From: Trametopsis cervina
Taxonomy: Eukaryota; Basidiomycota; Agaricomycetes; Polyporales; Irpicaceae
Assembly: GCA_022385755.1 (NCBI GenBank)
Contig: MU278352.1
Coordinates: 1,240,001 to 1,304,000 of the forward strand
DNA length: 64,000 nt
Direction of reading: 5' to 3'
Positions 43,159 through 58,065 of the stretch are shown one piece after another; position 1 is the first letter of the stretch, and the number at the start of each line of letters is the position of its first letter. A program made the position numbers and the translations under genes. The notes below the pieces were generated by a model. It ran no database searches. It was not told the DNA's origin and saw only the letters and a program-made list of their open reading frames with translations.

Positions 43159-44067
43159 ATGCATGACCTACCCACAGAACTGTGGTTGAAGATCATGCCT
43201 TCTGCCTGTCTGGATGACGGGTCAACAGCTCGTGCATTGAGTGCGGTCTGGCACCGAATCCGAGCAATCTCCCATGAATTCCGATACCAGTCCATCGCCG
43301 TCACTGGGTCACGCCAGGTGCAGCATCTCGTCGACGCCCTTCAGCATCCTGATAACCTAGGATGCCGGGTTGAAGCACTCTTTGTGGAGGCCGACGACAT
43401 CAGCCTAATCACGCAACTATGCAGCATTGTGGCCCCCACCGTGGAGATATTGACTATCGTAGCCACAGCCCCATCCCCTAATCTCTTCAATCCACCTCGC
43501 ACAAGCCCAATCGATTTCGACTTCCCCCGGCTACGGGAATTGACCTTGCGCGGCTCCGTTATGCTTCCTCGGAGCAACACCTTCGCCCCCGTCCTCGAAC
43601 GAGTTGAAATATCGTACGATACCGCGTGCACCAACATCACCTTCTGGGGCCGTACCCACCCAAATCTCATATGTATCCTTCTCCACTTCGATAGGAATAT
43701 TCCGGTCCCTAGGATACTCGTGGTGCTGTTTTGTATCCTCATTGCTGTGGGTTTACATGTGTTCGGTGGGCAGAACAAATTCTCATTGAAGCCTCAGCGT
43801 ATTGTAGCCCTTGAGTTTGTGCCGATTGTTGCACGGGATATCCAAGAAGAGAGAGACCTGCACAGGGCCAAGGTAATGCTGGAACAGAGGGCGAAAAGAC
43901 AATCTCAGTTTGTCCTTCTGCCGGAGGTAATGAAAGGTGGTGGAATTGCACGTAAGAGATGGCTAGACAGCGTACAGGGGAAGGGTGGCGTATGGGCACT
44001 TATCGAGGCCACGGTCAGAGATAAGATTCGGCAGGCGAGGGATGAAGGCAGAAGCTTGCACACATAA
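43159..44067 (+). CDS. F-box-like protein, tandem copy 3
   Basis: Intronless, 302 residues. It opens MHDLPTELWLKIMPSACLDDGSTARALSAVWHRIRAISHEFRYQ, so one Ser of the family's AVSH motif is Trp here. Central repeats (LRELTLRGSVMLPRSNTFAPVLERVEI) and the C-terminal block (FVLLPEVMKGGGIARKRWLDSVQGKGGVWALIEATV) are kept. A hydrophobic run, ILVVLFCILIAVGLHVF, replaces a more polar stretch of copies 1 and 2. It starts 1,408 bp after copy 2. Confidence 0.8.
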   Translation: MHDLPTELWLKIMPSACLDDGSTARALSAVWHRIRAISHEFRYQSIAVTGSRQVQHLVDALQHPDNLGCRVEALFVEADDISLITQLCSIVAPTVEILTIVATAPSPNLFNPPRTSPIDFDFPRLRELTLRGSVMLPRSNTFAPVLERVEISYDTACTNITFWGRTHPNLICILLHFDRNIPVPRILVVLFCILIAVGLHVFGGQNKFSLKPQRIVALEFVPIVARDIQEERDLHRAKVMLEQRAKRQSQFVLLPEVMKGGGIARKRWLDSVQGKGGVWALIEATVRDKIRQARDEGRSLHT

Positions 44068-44425
44068 TATATGTATGGAGAAGTACGGATACACGAGTGG
44101 GGGCATGGTACTTGCAGGGTTGTTTACGTAAATAGAGTGAACGGGTTTTGGAAGTAGGGTAGTCAGTCGGATCTTGAAAGCCGCAAGACGTTGAGCAGAA
44201 GCCAGTCTTCGCGAGGTTCGGTGTAATATTGTAAGTGCCTTGTGTCTGAGCCTCGAAAATCTAGAGTAGCGAGCCAGCCGTGGAAGGTGAGTGGTAAAGA
44301 GAGCATAACAAAAACGGCTCCTTGGAACATAGAGCGAACATCTGGGACAAACCAAGGACAAACACGCGTGAAACCGGCCTGGGCGTCTTGCAACGAGATC
44401 ATTCTTTGGTCCCTCACACTCGAAC

Positions 44426-44483
44426 GCAAGTGTCCAATGTTTTTTTGTTCGTGACAAAACTCATTTTGTGTATATATTTACAG
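44426..44483 (+). other. Likely 5' UTR GC-AG intron of F-box copy 4
   Basis: Donor GCAAGT, acceptor TATATTTACAG, 40 nt before the ATG at 44523. Equivalent to the GT-AG intron of copy 1 and the GC-AG intron of copy 2. Confidence 0.4.
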
Positions 44484-44522
44484 GTACAGTCTCGGGACAG
44501 CGAGGCTCTCTATTCTACCACA

Positions 44523-45413
44523 ATGCACGACTTTCCAACTGAGCTGTGGTTGATGATTATTCCCTCTGCCTGTCTGGATGATGGGTCGACAGGTCGCGCA
44601 TTGGGTGCGGTCTCGCGTCGAATCCGAGCAATCTCTCACGAATATCGATACCAATCTATCGCCGTCACTGGTTCACGCCAGGTGCAGCACCTTATTGACA
44701 CCCTTCGCCATCCCGATAACGTAGGGTGTCGCGTTGAAGCACTGTTCGTAGAGGCAGAGGATACCGGCCTAATAATACAACTCTGCAGCATCGTGGCCCC
44801 AACTGTGGAAATTTTGACCATCGTGACCTCTGATACACCGCCGGAATCATCTACGAGATCAATTGATTTATATTTCCCCCAGTTACGCGAATTGACAGTG
44901 CGCGGCTTCGTGATTCTGTCTTACCAGAATACACTCGCTCCTGCACTCGAACGACTCGAGCTATCGTCTAATGCCCTGTCCGCCAGTCGTCCCTTCTTCA
45001 ACACGTCGGCTGATAATAGCCCAAACCTCACATACATCCTCGTGCACTATGATGAGTACGCTGTGTGGGCCCAGCCGCACCCACCATTGTTGCAACTACT
45101 TAGTGCTGCGGAGATAAACATGCGGAACAACAAGGCATCTTCACCGCCTCTGCGCATTTTAGCTTTTGAGTTTATACCAATGGTTGCACAATCTCTGGAC
45201 GTCAGACAAGATAGAGAACTGCTCCGCGCCAGGAGGATGATACAGCAGGAAATCAAGCAGCATTCGCGCTTCGTGCTTCTGCCGGAGGTGGCGAGTGGCA
45301 GTGAAGTTGCTCGCGAGCGATGGCTGGATAGAGTACAGGGGAAAGGCGGGGTATGGGCACTTGTTCAAACAAAGGTTAGGAATAACGTTCACAAGGTGAT
45401 GAATGAAGTTTGA
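44523..45413 (+). CDS. F-box-like protein, tandem copy 4
   Basis: Intronless, 296 residues from MHDFPTELWLMIIPSACLDDGSTGRALGAV. The frame is also open for 67 codons upstream, but that part covers the shared promoter block and intron, and the other copies start at the equivalent ATG, so I place the start here. This is the most divergent copy. The F-box Leu is Phe (DFPTEL), the middle differs (NNKASSPPLRILAFEF), and the end is KVRNNVHKVMNEV. The C-terminal RERWLDRVQGKGGVWALVQ block is kept. It starts 1,364 bp after copy 3. Confidence 0.78.
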   Translation: MHDFPTELWLMIIPSACLDDGSTGRALGAVSRRIRAISHEYRYQSIAVTGSRQVQHLIDTLRHPDNVGCRVEALFVEAEDTGLIIQLCSIVAPTVEILTIVTSDTPPESSTRSIDLYFPQLRELTVRGFVILSYQNTLAPALERLELSSNALSASRPFFNTSADNSPNLTYILVHYDEYAVWAQPHPPLLQLLSAAEINMRNNKASSPPLRILAFEFIPMVAQSLDVRQDRELLRARRMIQQEIKQHSRFVLLPEVASGSEVARERWLDRVQGKGGVWALVQTKVRNNVHKVMNEV

Positions 45414-45799
45414 ATGTATGTATGGCAAAGTGGAAATTAAGATAGACGCTGTACTTCTAGATGTAGCAAGAATACACTGTACCTAGAATTTCGTCCAGTC
45501 CAGAGGGACATTCAATGCCCTCATTTTATGCCATGTACATAACCTAACCGTGTAAGATCTACTCACAGCGCGATACATCCGAGCATTGGGCGCCTACATA
45601 CCGATGGCATCACCGATGTTCACGCTGGATCAACTGCCACGCGACGCGTTTGCGCTGCCAGCTCAACACTTTGCATTCGGACGCCGGCATCTCAAAGCTT
45701 TCGTCCCTGCGTCCTCGTCACTCCTTTCGCCCACCACGACCACGGTCCCCCCAAACCACCGCATACCATCGCACCGCTCGACGCAAAACACACCGGGCG
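45414..45799. other. Intergenic region
   Basis: Lies between the F-box array and SEC66. A CT/CA-rich stretch just before 45800 suits a promoter and 5' UTR. No gene is seen. Confidence 0.45.
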
Positions 45800-46772
45800 A
45801 TGGCGTCCGTGCTCGTACCGCTCCTCTACGTATTTATCGTCTTTGGCGGGCTGTGGGTCTTCAGCACGCTCTACAAACGTCATATAGCAAGTACGTGTAC
45901 TGTGCATGCGCGCCACGTCGGGGGCTCAGTCAGATCCCTTATTTACTTACGTGTCGCCCGCAGACCAAGAAATCGAACCGTACTTCGGCCAGCACCGCGA
46001 GCGCGACATCTATGTCTCCCTCCTACAACGCACCGACCCGCCCGCCCCGGACTCGCTGCTCAAAGCCGCGCTCGTGCGCCGCGCAGTGACAGACGTGTAC
46101 CGCATCATGCGCATTCGCGAGGACAAGCCCGCGCTGCAGAACCTGCTGCAGAAGGGCTCGATAGGCGACGAGCTGTGGAACAGCCTGCTCGCGGCCGAGC
46201 GCGAGCTCGAAGCGGAGATCCTTGAGACCGCCGCGGAGGCGAACACGTTCGTCGACGGCTGGGGCTCGCTCATCTTCCAGACTGCCACGGAGTTGTTAGC
46301 TAACGAGAAGATGAGGAAGGTTATTGAGGGCATGGAGAGTATCAGGGCTGAGAAAGGTACGTGTCAGTTTTTGTGGACACGCGGACTCGGTGCTTATTTG
46401 TGCGTGGGGGGATTTAGAGCAACGGTATGGGTTGAAGACTGTCCGACCTGCTGTATCTGTTGCAGCCCCAGCCCTGGGCCCTCTCTCTAAGCCGGTGCTA
46501 GCGAGTTTACCTTCTACGCCCGTGAAGTCTGCAGCGCAGGCTTCAGCACCCCCCACCCCCAGTTCAGTAGCCGCTTCTTTACCTGGAACACCATCTACCG
46601 CCACCAGTATTTTGTCCCCCGCCGGTCCCTCAACAGAAAGCGTAGCTTCAAGTGATGGTGAGGGGCCGCGCACACCGTCGAAGGTATGCCCCATACCCTT
46701 TCTGTCACCTCGCCGACCCGCTGATCATACGGTCATCTACAGTCTGCCAAAAAGAACAAGAAGCGCAAGTAG
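45800..46772 (+). CDS. SEC66: Sec66 (Sec71), subunit of the ER post-translational translocon
   Basis: Part of the Sec62/63 complex that drives post-translational import into the ER. Exons 45800-45890, 45964-46356, 46418-46683 and 46743-46772 give 259 residues. The N terminus is a signal-anchor (LLYVFIVFGGLWVFSTLY). The conserved Sec66 domain follows: EPYFGQHRERDIYVSLLQ, PDSLLKAALVRRAVTDVYRIMRIREDKPALQNLLQKGSIGDELWNS, then EANTFVDGWGSLIFQTATELLANEKMRK. The last 100 residues are Ser/Thr/Pro-rich and end in a Lys-rich tail (SAKKNKKRK) encoded by the small last exon, suitable for ER retention or ribosome or lipid contact. That tail function is inference. The start ATG is the first in frame with the anchor. 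Confidence 0.93.
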
Positions 46773-48012
46773 CCCGGTAGGGATGTCCGGCTTGCGAGAT
46801 GTTGCAGGTGTGGGGTTTCGTCCTTTCTTTCGATTTGTGTCGAGGTTTCAACTCGCTGTGTACGGTTATTCGTTATATGAGGATGAAATGCGAATGTCCG
46901 GCGTTGACATTGTACGTGATGCATCGGACATGGTGGTGTTGTGAGGCTACTTTGCTGAACAGGATGTGTGAATCTGGACCGGGATGTACCCTCGCTATTC
47001 TGCGGCATACTCCGGTCGGGGTAGCATTGGGGTAGCGTTGACGTGGACGTGACTTCAGGTATCTGACAAGCTGAGCAGCACTAACGTTACTCATGTGTTG
47101 CTATTATTGACTCTTGGCTTGAGTGCCAATTGTGGGAGTTGGTGCGCAGGAGATGTGCATTCAGATCCTACGCTATCTTGCGGATGGGTTTACGATTGCT
47201 CTTTAGGCTTGACCCCTGGATAAGATAAGGCCAGCGTTCATCGCTTCCTGGAGATCACTGAAGCTGGATGCTGTATCCCCATTCCCGTGGTTGCGTATTC
47301 GCGGACCGACCGTACAGCAGTCGAACAAGCTTAAACATTGAGTCCACCAAAGCCGCTCCTTGCCCGCTTATTTCAAGCGTCTTAGAATGATTTGGATATA
47401 GACTCGACAAGCTAGACAGGTTACAACCAGTCAATGGAGATAAGATCACGGCGACTTGCCTTCGCACCAGCAATAGCGAGTGGGATGCGAGTTCCCTCTC
47501 CTTGCCGCAGCGAGTACACGCAGGATGAGAGTCCGGGCTTTACGCACCGCATCCTCTGTGAGCTGGCGAGCTTATTTTAGCGAAAGATGCACGGCTGCCG
47601 TCCTCGGGAACAATTGTGCACGGTCATCTGTCGTAACGGATGTGCAGCGCTGGTGTGTCAAAGAGCCTGGCATTGTGTGTTGTACGTACAAGCCCGAAGG
47701 GAAGAAGAGACAGCCAGATGTTCTCGAGCATCATTCCGCCGATGAAGTCTACTGTATCTGAATCAGATGTCCGTCCTTCTCAGCTCCAAATTGTCGAGCA
47801 CGGGTCGGTGATAGTGCACTGATAGGGGAAGTGCCCTGTATGCCGAGCGTCGTGCAGGCCCGCTCGCTGAGCTCGCTGTTTCCTCATAGGCGAACGGACG
47901 GTGTTGCGCCGCGCTGGGCAAGCTGATCGTGCGCGCGATTACCCAGGGCCAGCGGCTGGGCTCCGCAACGCTTTGCGAACGAACTTGCTAAGTTCGCTAT
48001 CTAGATCCTTAG
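46773..48012. other. Long intergenic region
   Basis: There are 1.2 kb with no convincing gene. A short inverted repeat (CGAACTT-gct-AAGTTCG, 47980-47996) could form a small hairpin. A minus-strand stretch near 47685-47765 (FIGGMMLENIWLSLLPFGL before a GTACGT) looks exon-like but could not be extended. Confidence 0.4.
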
Positions 48013-48580
48013 CGCCCGTTAAGCGCAATCACGTTCCCCCACAACCGCCTCTTTGTCACGGGCGTGTTTGCCGAGTCTGCGCAGACGTTCTCGCCGCCAC
48101 CCGGCACGTCTGATGCTGGCGAGAACAGAACATTGCTTCCCATGTTCGCACTTCTCTCTGGTGGTTGTGGCTGGTTTGCTATTCACTACGGGCTGCAGAG
48201 CGATGGACATTAGACGGCACGGTGTGGGCGCCTGGGTATTGCGCAATCCCATCAGCGAATTGCGATCGAGTACGAGCCAATCCTGTTTAGCGATCTGGCG
48301 TCGATCTTGGTGGTGCGGGCGTCTGGCTGGCGTGGAACCAGAAGGAGTTCGAGCTTGGACGAATCTCGCCGTCACTGAGCGTAATCGCTGTGTCAAGCGC
48401 AGAGGTTATCGGCCTAGCTAGGGTCAGCATACCCATCGCAGCCACCAACGACGCTGGTAAGGAGTACCGCACTCCCCTCTCTCCAACGTAGGCCCTCTTG
48501 GCGTGCTAAGTTACCATTCGGAATATCTGCCAGGTCGAGAACCGCGTCCACAAGCTGCATTCCGAATTGCAGCGATCTAA
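48013..48580 (+). pseudogene. Unrecognised gene fragment or decayed gene
   Basis: Three exon-like blocks. 48013 to about 48205 (opens RPLSAITFPHNRLFVTGVF, after a CTTAG acceptor) ends in a stop. 48291-48456 (GAGVWLAWNQKEFELGR, after CTGTTTAG) and 48492-48580 (GVLSYHSEYLPGRE) join in frame through a short intron (48457-48491, donor GTAAGG) and reach a TAA. I do not recognise the protein. The stop at the end of the first block and the lack of a first exon suggest a remnant, but a real gene with an unusual splice is possible. Confidence 0.3.
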
Positions 48581-48977
48581 ACAACGTAGAGTCAGGGCTT
48601 CCGACATCGCCTGACACCCGATTCCAAATACCAGTCTGCCAATCCAGCGCGGTCCTCGACCTCTTTCACCGCCCTGTCGTCGCGCCTCGAACCTCGCACC
48701 GGCTGATCTCAGTCATGAGTGGCTCTCTGCACTTCTCCCTGGCCCCGTCTTCGTGCGGAGGTCCCAAGGCACTCATCGCTAGCAGCCTGCCACGCCACTG
48801 CGGATCAAAGACAATCCTGCAGAAAATCTTTCCAGAAAGGCGCCTCTGGGACCGTATAATATCCTTCCCGTAATAATCGCCAGGGGACCCATCACACGTA
48901 AGTTTACTGTCCACTGTGCTGCTGCAGCGCACCAGCCAGACCCCCTCGTCTTGCCTTTTCACGAACCCGTTACGACC

Positions 48978-51900
48978 ATGACCTGTCCCCCGACCAAGCA
49001 GCGGCCGCAAGCGCACAGCGAGCGGACGCCCCTCTTGCAAGCCGCCGCCACAAAGGCTCAGGCTCGCCAGATCCGCGACGAACGTCATCACGTCTTTGAT
49101 GAACGCGCACCAGGACCGTTAGAGCTTCCTCGCTCGACACGCTACGGCATCCTTCTCGGTGTCTGGATCGCGAATTTTCTGTCCGTAAGTCGTCATTTGG
49201 CCCCTCGAGCTCGCCATACCGCACAGATCGGGGCTAATCTCATTCATATGTGCCGCGAAGGCCCTCAACAGTGAGTACCGCAGATAAGATGCGATGTCGA
49301 GGACCTTAGCATGCTAACACCGTGTCCTATGACGCAGCCACGCTCGTCGCTACCCGTACGTCCTACGCGCCCCCGCCTTCTTCCCGCAGAGTGCTCACAG
49401 CCGCCCGTACCCAGTTCTCTCTTCTATATCCTCAGACTTCAACAAATCTCACCAAGCAAGCTGGCTTGGAACAGCGTACGCAGACCGTATCGTCGTCGCT
49501 GTCGGTCCGCTGGTGCTCATCAAACTTCCCACATAGGTACCTTCTCGCGACATGCACGTTCACACCCCTGTACGGACGTCTGTGCAACGTTATGGGAAGA
49601 CGAGCAGCGAATCAGACGGCCGTTATCCTCGCAGCCCTGGGAACGACGGCGTGCGGGCTGTCCAACAGCATGGAGATGCTTATCTTCTCGCGATTTGTGC
49701 GTCTCTCCTTCTTGTTTGCCCGCGCACTAGCACTGGACGAGGGACTCATGATTCTGCGTGCAGATTGCTGGAATGGGAGGCGGTGGAGTCTTCACGACTG
49801 CTTCGTAAGTTCCCCCTATAACTTATGGAGCCGTCATCTGACAATGGGGAAATACGTTCAGGATCATCACTTGCGACATGTACAGCATGAGGGTGCGTTC
49901 GCCAAGGGCCAATTATTCCTCCACAGTCTTCGAGCTAACGGTCGGTGTGCGTGCTAGGCGCGGGGGATCACGCAAGGGGTGGCAGCCGTGTTTGAGAGCG
50001 TGAGTCATCTGCCCAAGTGGAGAGGCCTAATGAGCAACTAATGGTGCCCCGTTTGGTTCACAGTTGGGCATGGGTCTCGGTGGGCCCTTCGGAGGATACA
50101 TCAGTGACAGGTGTGCCTCAATCCACAGCCTCTTCATCTTCATCGGACTGAACGGCCGTGCAGATTTGGCTGGCGCTGGGCGTTCATCGTGCAGCTCCCG
50201 CTCTTCGCGCTCTCGCTCCTCTTGACGTCGACGTATCTCCATTATGCGACTCCGGTAAGTATGGCGTATGCCAAGAAGACCGAGAGGCTCACCGTATCCG
50301 GCGACGCGCAGGGACGCGGGGCGAGCACGAAGGATATTCTCAAGCGCATTGATTATGGAGGGAGTATGGCGCTATTGGGCTCTGTAAGTGCCCCCGTACT
50401 CTCGAGATCGAAAGATGCAGTTGTGTTGACCGAGGCGCACACAGGTTCTCGCATTCCTCGTCTTCCTCACCGAAAAGTTCTCCAACGAACAAGCCGTAAG
50501 CCTGCTTCCCCCTCCCCCAGTGCCCCTACTAACTCACCATACAGTGGACATCTCCAACAGTCATAATAACTCTCACGCTCTCTACCCTCCTCTTCGCCGT
50601 CTTCCTCATTATCGAGCTCTACTACGCGCCCGAGCCGATCCTCCCGCCCGCGCTCCTCGCGCAACGCGTCCCGCTCCTCGTCGGCAGCGCCTCGTTCATG
50701 GTCTCCATGTGCAACTTTGCGATCATGTATAACCTGCCGACGTGGTTCCAGACTGTCATGCTGACCAGTGCGAGTGAGGCTGGCGCGCATCTTATTCCGA
50801 ACGGCGCCTCGATGAGTATGGGGTCGCTGTTTGCTGGGTGAGTGCTAATATTGGACGTGAACGTATCACGTCAATGAATGAACTAATGAATTTTTGCCCA
50901 GATGGATGATGCACAGAACGGGACGTTACAGAACCCTAACGCTCGTTTGTGGCTTCCTGCCCTTCCTGTCGACACTGATGATTGCGTCAATGAAAGAGAC
51001 CTCACATCTTTTGCTTCTCTGGCTTGGCATTGTAAGCACGCTCCGTTTAATTTTTTTCTGGGAACCATCGTTGACCCGAGTCCGTACAGTTCCCTCTCGG
51101 GTTCGGTAACGCCGTCGTGCTGCAGACCATGCTGAGTGAGTCTCCCATCACGTTAAATATAGAGACCTTCTGCTGACTGCGAACCGTGTGGTAGTTGCTT
51201 TACTCGCTCATTTGCCTGGTGTGTCTTATCTATGTTGTTAGTCAGAGTTTTACTCATCGTTTGTAAAGCATCAGCACTCGCAGAAGGCACAGGGTTCAGC
51301 CAGTTCTGGAGAGGCATCGGTAAGACTTGTCCTATGTATAGCTAATGAAGAGCGCCTCACCTAATTCTCCTACCAGGCCAAGTCGGGGGAGTCGGTCTCT
51401 CGTCAGCCATCTTCCAGTCCTCCCTCAACAGCGCGCTACACGAGCGTATCACAGGGCCCGGCTCAGAAAAGGTATATCATGCTCTTTCCTTCATGAACAT
51501 ACGATCTGATACAAATATTCTCATGCCAGCTTATCGCCCAAATCCGACACTCAGCAACGCTCGTCGCGCAGCTCCCACCAGGACTGCAGCGTGCCGCGCG
51601 CGACTCGTACGCCTCATCTCTGCGCGTCGTCTTCGTCGCAGCCGCGTGCTCGACGTTCATCGCGTACTGCATCCGATTCCCCGTGCCGGACAAGAACCTC
51701 TCCGAGGAGCCTGCGTCGTACCCCAATGCGCACATCCACGCCAAGGACGGGAGCGTTGAATCGGACGAGGACTCGGGGCCGAGCACCCCGAACGAGTCGT
51801 ACCCGCGCACCCCGCTAATAGACGACGGCGCTGCCGTCGTCGTTGAGCACTGGGACGGCGAGGACGATGAGGACGAAGGGGAGGATGAGGGCGTGTGCGT

Positions 51901-52054
51901 GGCGCCGCGCAGACGGGGGAGGCGTATGAGTGCGTATGGGACACTGGGCGTAATGAGCACTGAGCTCGAGCTCCCGGTGGATGTGGCTCAAAATGGCCGC
52001 GAACAAAATGGACCCGTCATGAGCAGGGCCAGGGACTCGGGGAACAATGTCTAG
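48978..52054 (+). CDS. MFS drug/amino-acid transporter, 14-TM type (Vba/Azr1-like)
   Basis: A proton antiporter of the DHA2/vacuolar basic amino acid group, probably in the vacuolar or plasma membrane. Start at 48978; about 16 exons with 50-70 nt introns; roughly 650 residues. The N-terminal tail is hydrophilic (SERTPLLQAA, a dileucine-like sorting motif seen in vacuolar members), then TM1 (YGILLGVWIANFLSALN). ISSDFNKSHQASWLGTAYLLA and the motif-A-like YGRLCNVMGRRAANQTAVIL follow, and then motif C-like GLGGPFGGYISDRFGWRWAFIVQLPL. The second half includes NLPTWFQTVMLTSASEAGAHLIPNGASMSMGSLFAGWMMHRTGRYRTL. The C-terminal tail after residue about 545 is long, acidic and Ser-rich. GTAAGT at 50252 could be an unused or alternative donor. 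The substrate cannot be told. Confidence 0.87.
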
Positions 52055-52382
52055 AATACTGTAATATTTGTATCATAATTGGACGGAACAAATGGAATGT
52101 CTTTTCATCCCACTTCCGGGAAGACATGCACTTATCACGGAAGGTTTGTCCCACTCGCATTACTTACAGCGCACGGAAATGTGTTCGAAAGATGATATAC
52201 ATTTTCATTCGCTAGTGTTTATAATGTGACAATCATAGCAGGCAATGCGAGCGCGTGCAAGGAAAATACGAATGACAAAAGTGCCGAAAAAGTGTAGGTA
52301 GCCATATTCAACCGCATATAATAAGGTAGAGCACAACAATTGCAGACGAGAGAGATGCTGACATTAGACAGAAAAGATGAGC
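52055..52382. other. Intergenic region between convergent genes
   Basis: A/T-rich DNA between two 3' ends. No gene, RNA or repeat is seen. Confidence 0.5.
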
Positions 52383-56631
<4,249 letters not shown>

Positions 56632-58065
56632 GTCGCTCTACCAATGACGCATGGGATCAATAATAGACGAATATCCTGAGTAAATCGAGCGTACCATGGC
56701 GATCTGGCGAAATAAACAAGGTCAAATGTCAATGCTAATCGATACAGAGGTGTTGGGCGAGAATGAAGAGAAGATGAAGAAGAATGAAGGATTTGGGAGG
56801 CTGAAGAGCGTCGTACTGCTTGCAGTGCTTCGGTAAGAGCCTGTGAATTAGCGAGCAGCAGCACGGATGATCGTGAGAATATATTAGTCATCCGAGCACG
56901 TGCTATATAAGGGCGCAAGTAGCCAGTTTTAGCTACATCTCACCGTTTGAGTTTTACAAAACTTCTGCTCGCAAGTCCTTCAGGGCAGTCCGAATCAATG
57001 AGGTCCCAGAAGTCTGCTGCTCAGTCCTTATGTTGAGTGCATTGTCCTCTCCGTTATTTCTTTCCATATTTCACCACACGATCCTTAAATTGTCTCGACA
57101 GGGATGCAATCTTTGCATTCACCAGCCTTGCCGCTGTCCTACTGTCGGTAATGAGTCAAAATCGTGTAAAAGCAAGCTACTCGTGCGGTGGTTGGCACCT
57201 TGCCTCGTATTGGGGCGAGGTTGTCTGGGGAAACCCTCATTGCTGAGCTGCTTCGCCATAGTACCCTTAAGACACGCCCACCCTCGAGGTCTTAGAGGCG
57301 TTGCTTATCAGTACTCTTGGCTTACATTACCCAAGTCGGTACTTTCGATTATGTATATCCTTATATTAGAATGCATAATCCCATCCACTTTACTAGATCT
57401 ACTGTGCAATCGTCATGATATGGAGCCCTGCACTTCAAGGATCTGCCCAGGGGGGTGCGCTGAGGACACGTTGCTGATATCACACCGCAAAATACCGCCT
57501 CAATAGGGTGGATAGTCCTCGCCAGCATCAGACGCACTTCCATGTTCGCACCGTGCCTACCATGAGGACGATGACCTTTTCTATACTGTTCCATGACGGA
57601 CGCCAAGACCGCTGGATGTGACTGTACGTCTACGGGTTACTTCTCCTTGTTACAGAGCTCAATCCCTCTGCTGCGTGGAGGCTGATTACATTGAGAGAGT
57701 GCTGCGCCAATACGAAACCGGCATACGGTCCATGCTCGTGTGCTCGAGTGAACAGACGCAGAGCAGATTGAAGCGCAGCGATCATTCTTCGTGTCCCACT
57801 CGCAGCCTACGGATCAGCAAGAAGTGGAATGCAGGAGTGAACGAGGCTGCTCGGGCACTTCGAGGCGCCGTGGTGAGGGTTGCGGTAGAAACGTAAAGCA
57901 GGGGGCTCCTGGCCTCGTCGGAGCGTGCCTCTGCCTCATGTTAACACTGCTCTGTTGCAGTCATTCATGTGCTCTCCGCCGTTATAATTGTCTGGTACAC
58001 GATCACGACGAACTTGACCTTGATCGAGCTGGCTCTACTGCTAAATCTTGGCCTTGCGACAACCC
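56632..58065. other. Intergenic region between divergent genes
   Basis: Contains both promoters. TATATAAG at about 56903 is a TATA candidate on the plus strand. Two exon-like stretches occur: 57618-57860 (ADYIERVLRQYETGIRSML…KKWNAGVNEAARALRG) and 57963-58074 (hydrophobic, VIIVWYTITTNLTLIELALL). A donor and acceptor exist between them, but the phases do not agree, so I report no gene. An upstream exon of the next gene or a small unknown gene is possible. Confidence 0.35.

Noticed and set aside
44322..44522. 67-codon upstream extension of F-box copy 4
   Set aside because: It covers the shared promoter block and a likely 5' UTR intron; the other three copies start at the ATG equivalent to 44523.
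50252..50395. Intron starting at GTAAGT within the MFS transporter
   Set aside because: Reading through keeps the frame open and gives a plausible loop leading into DILKRIDYGGSMALLGS, so no intron is needed, although use of the donor cannot be excluded.
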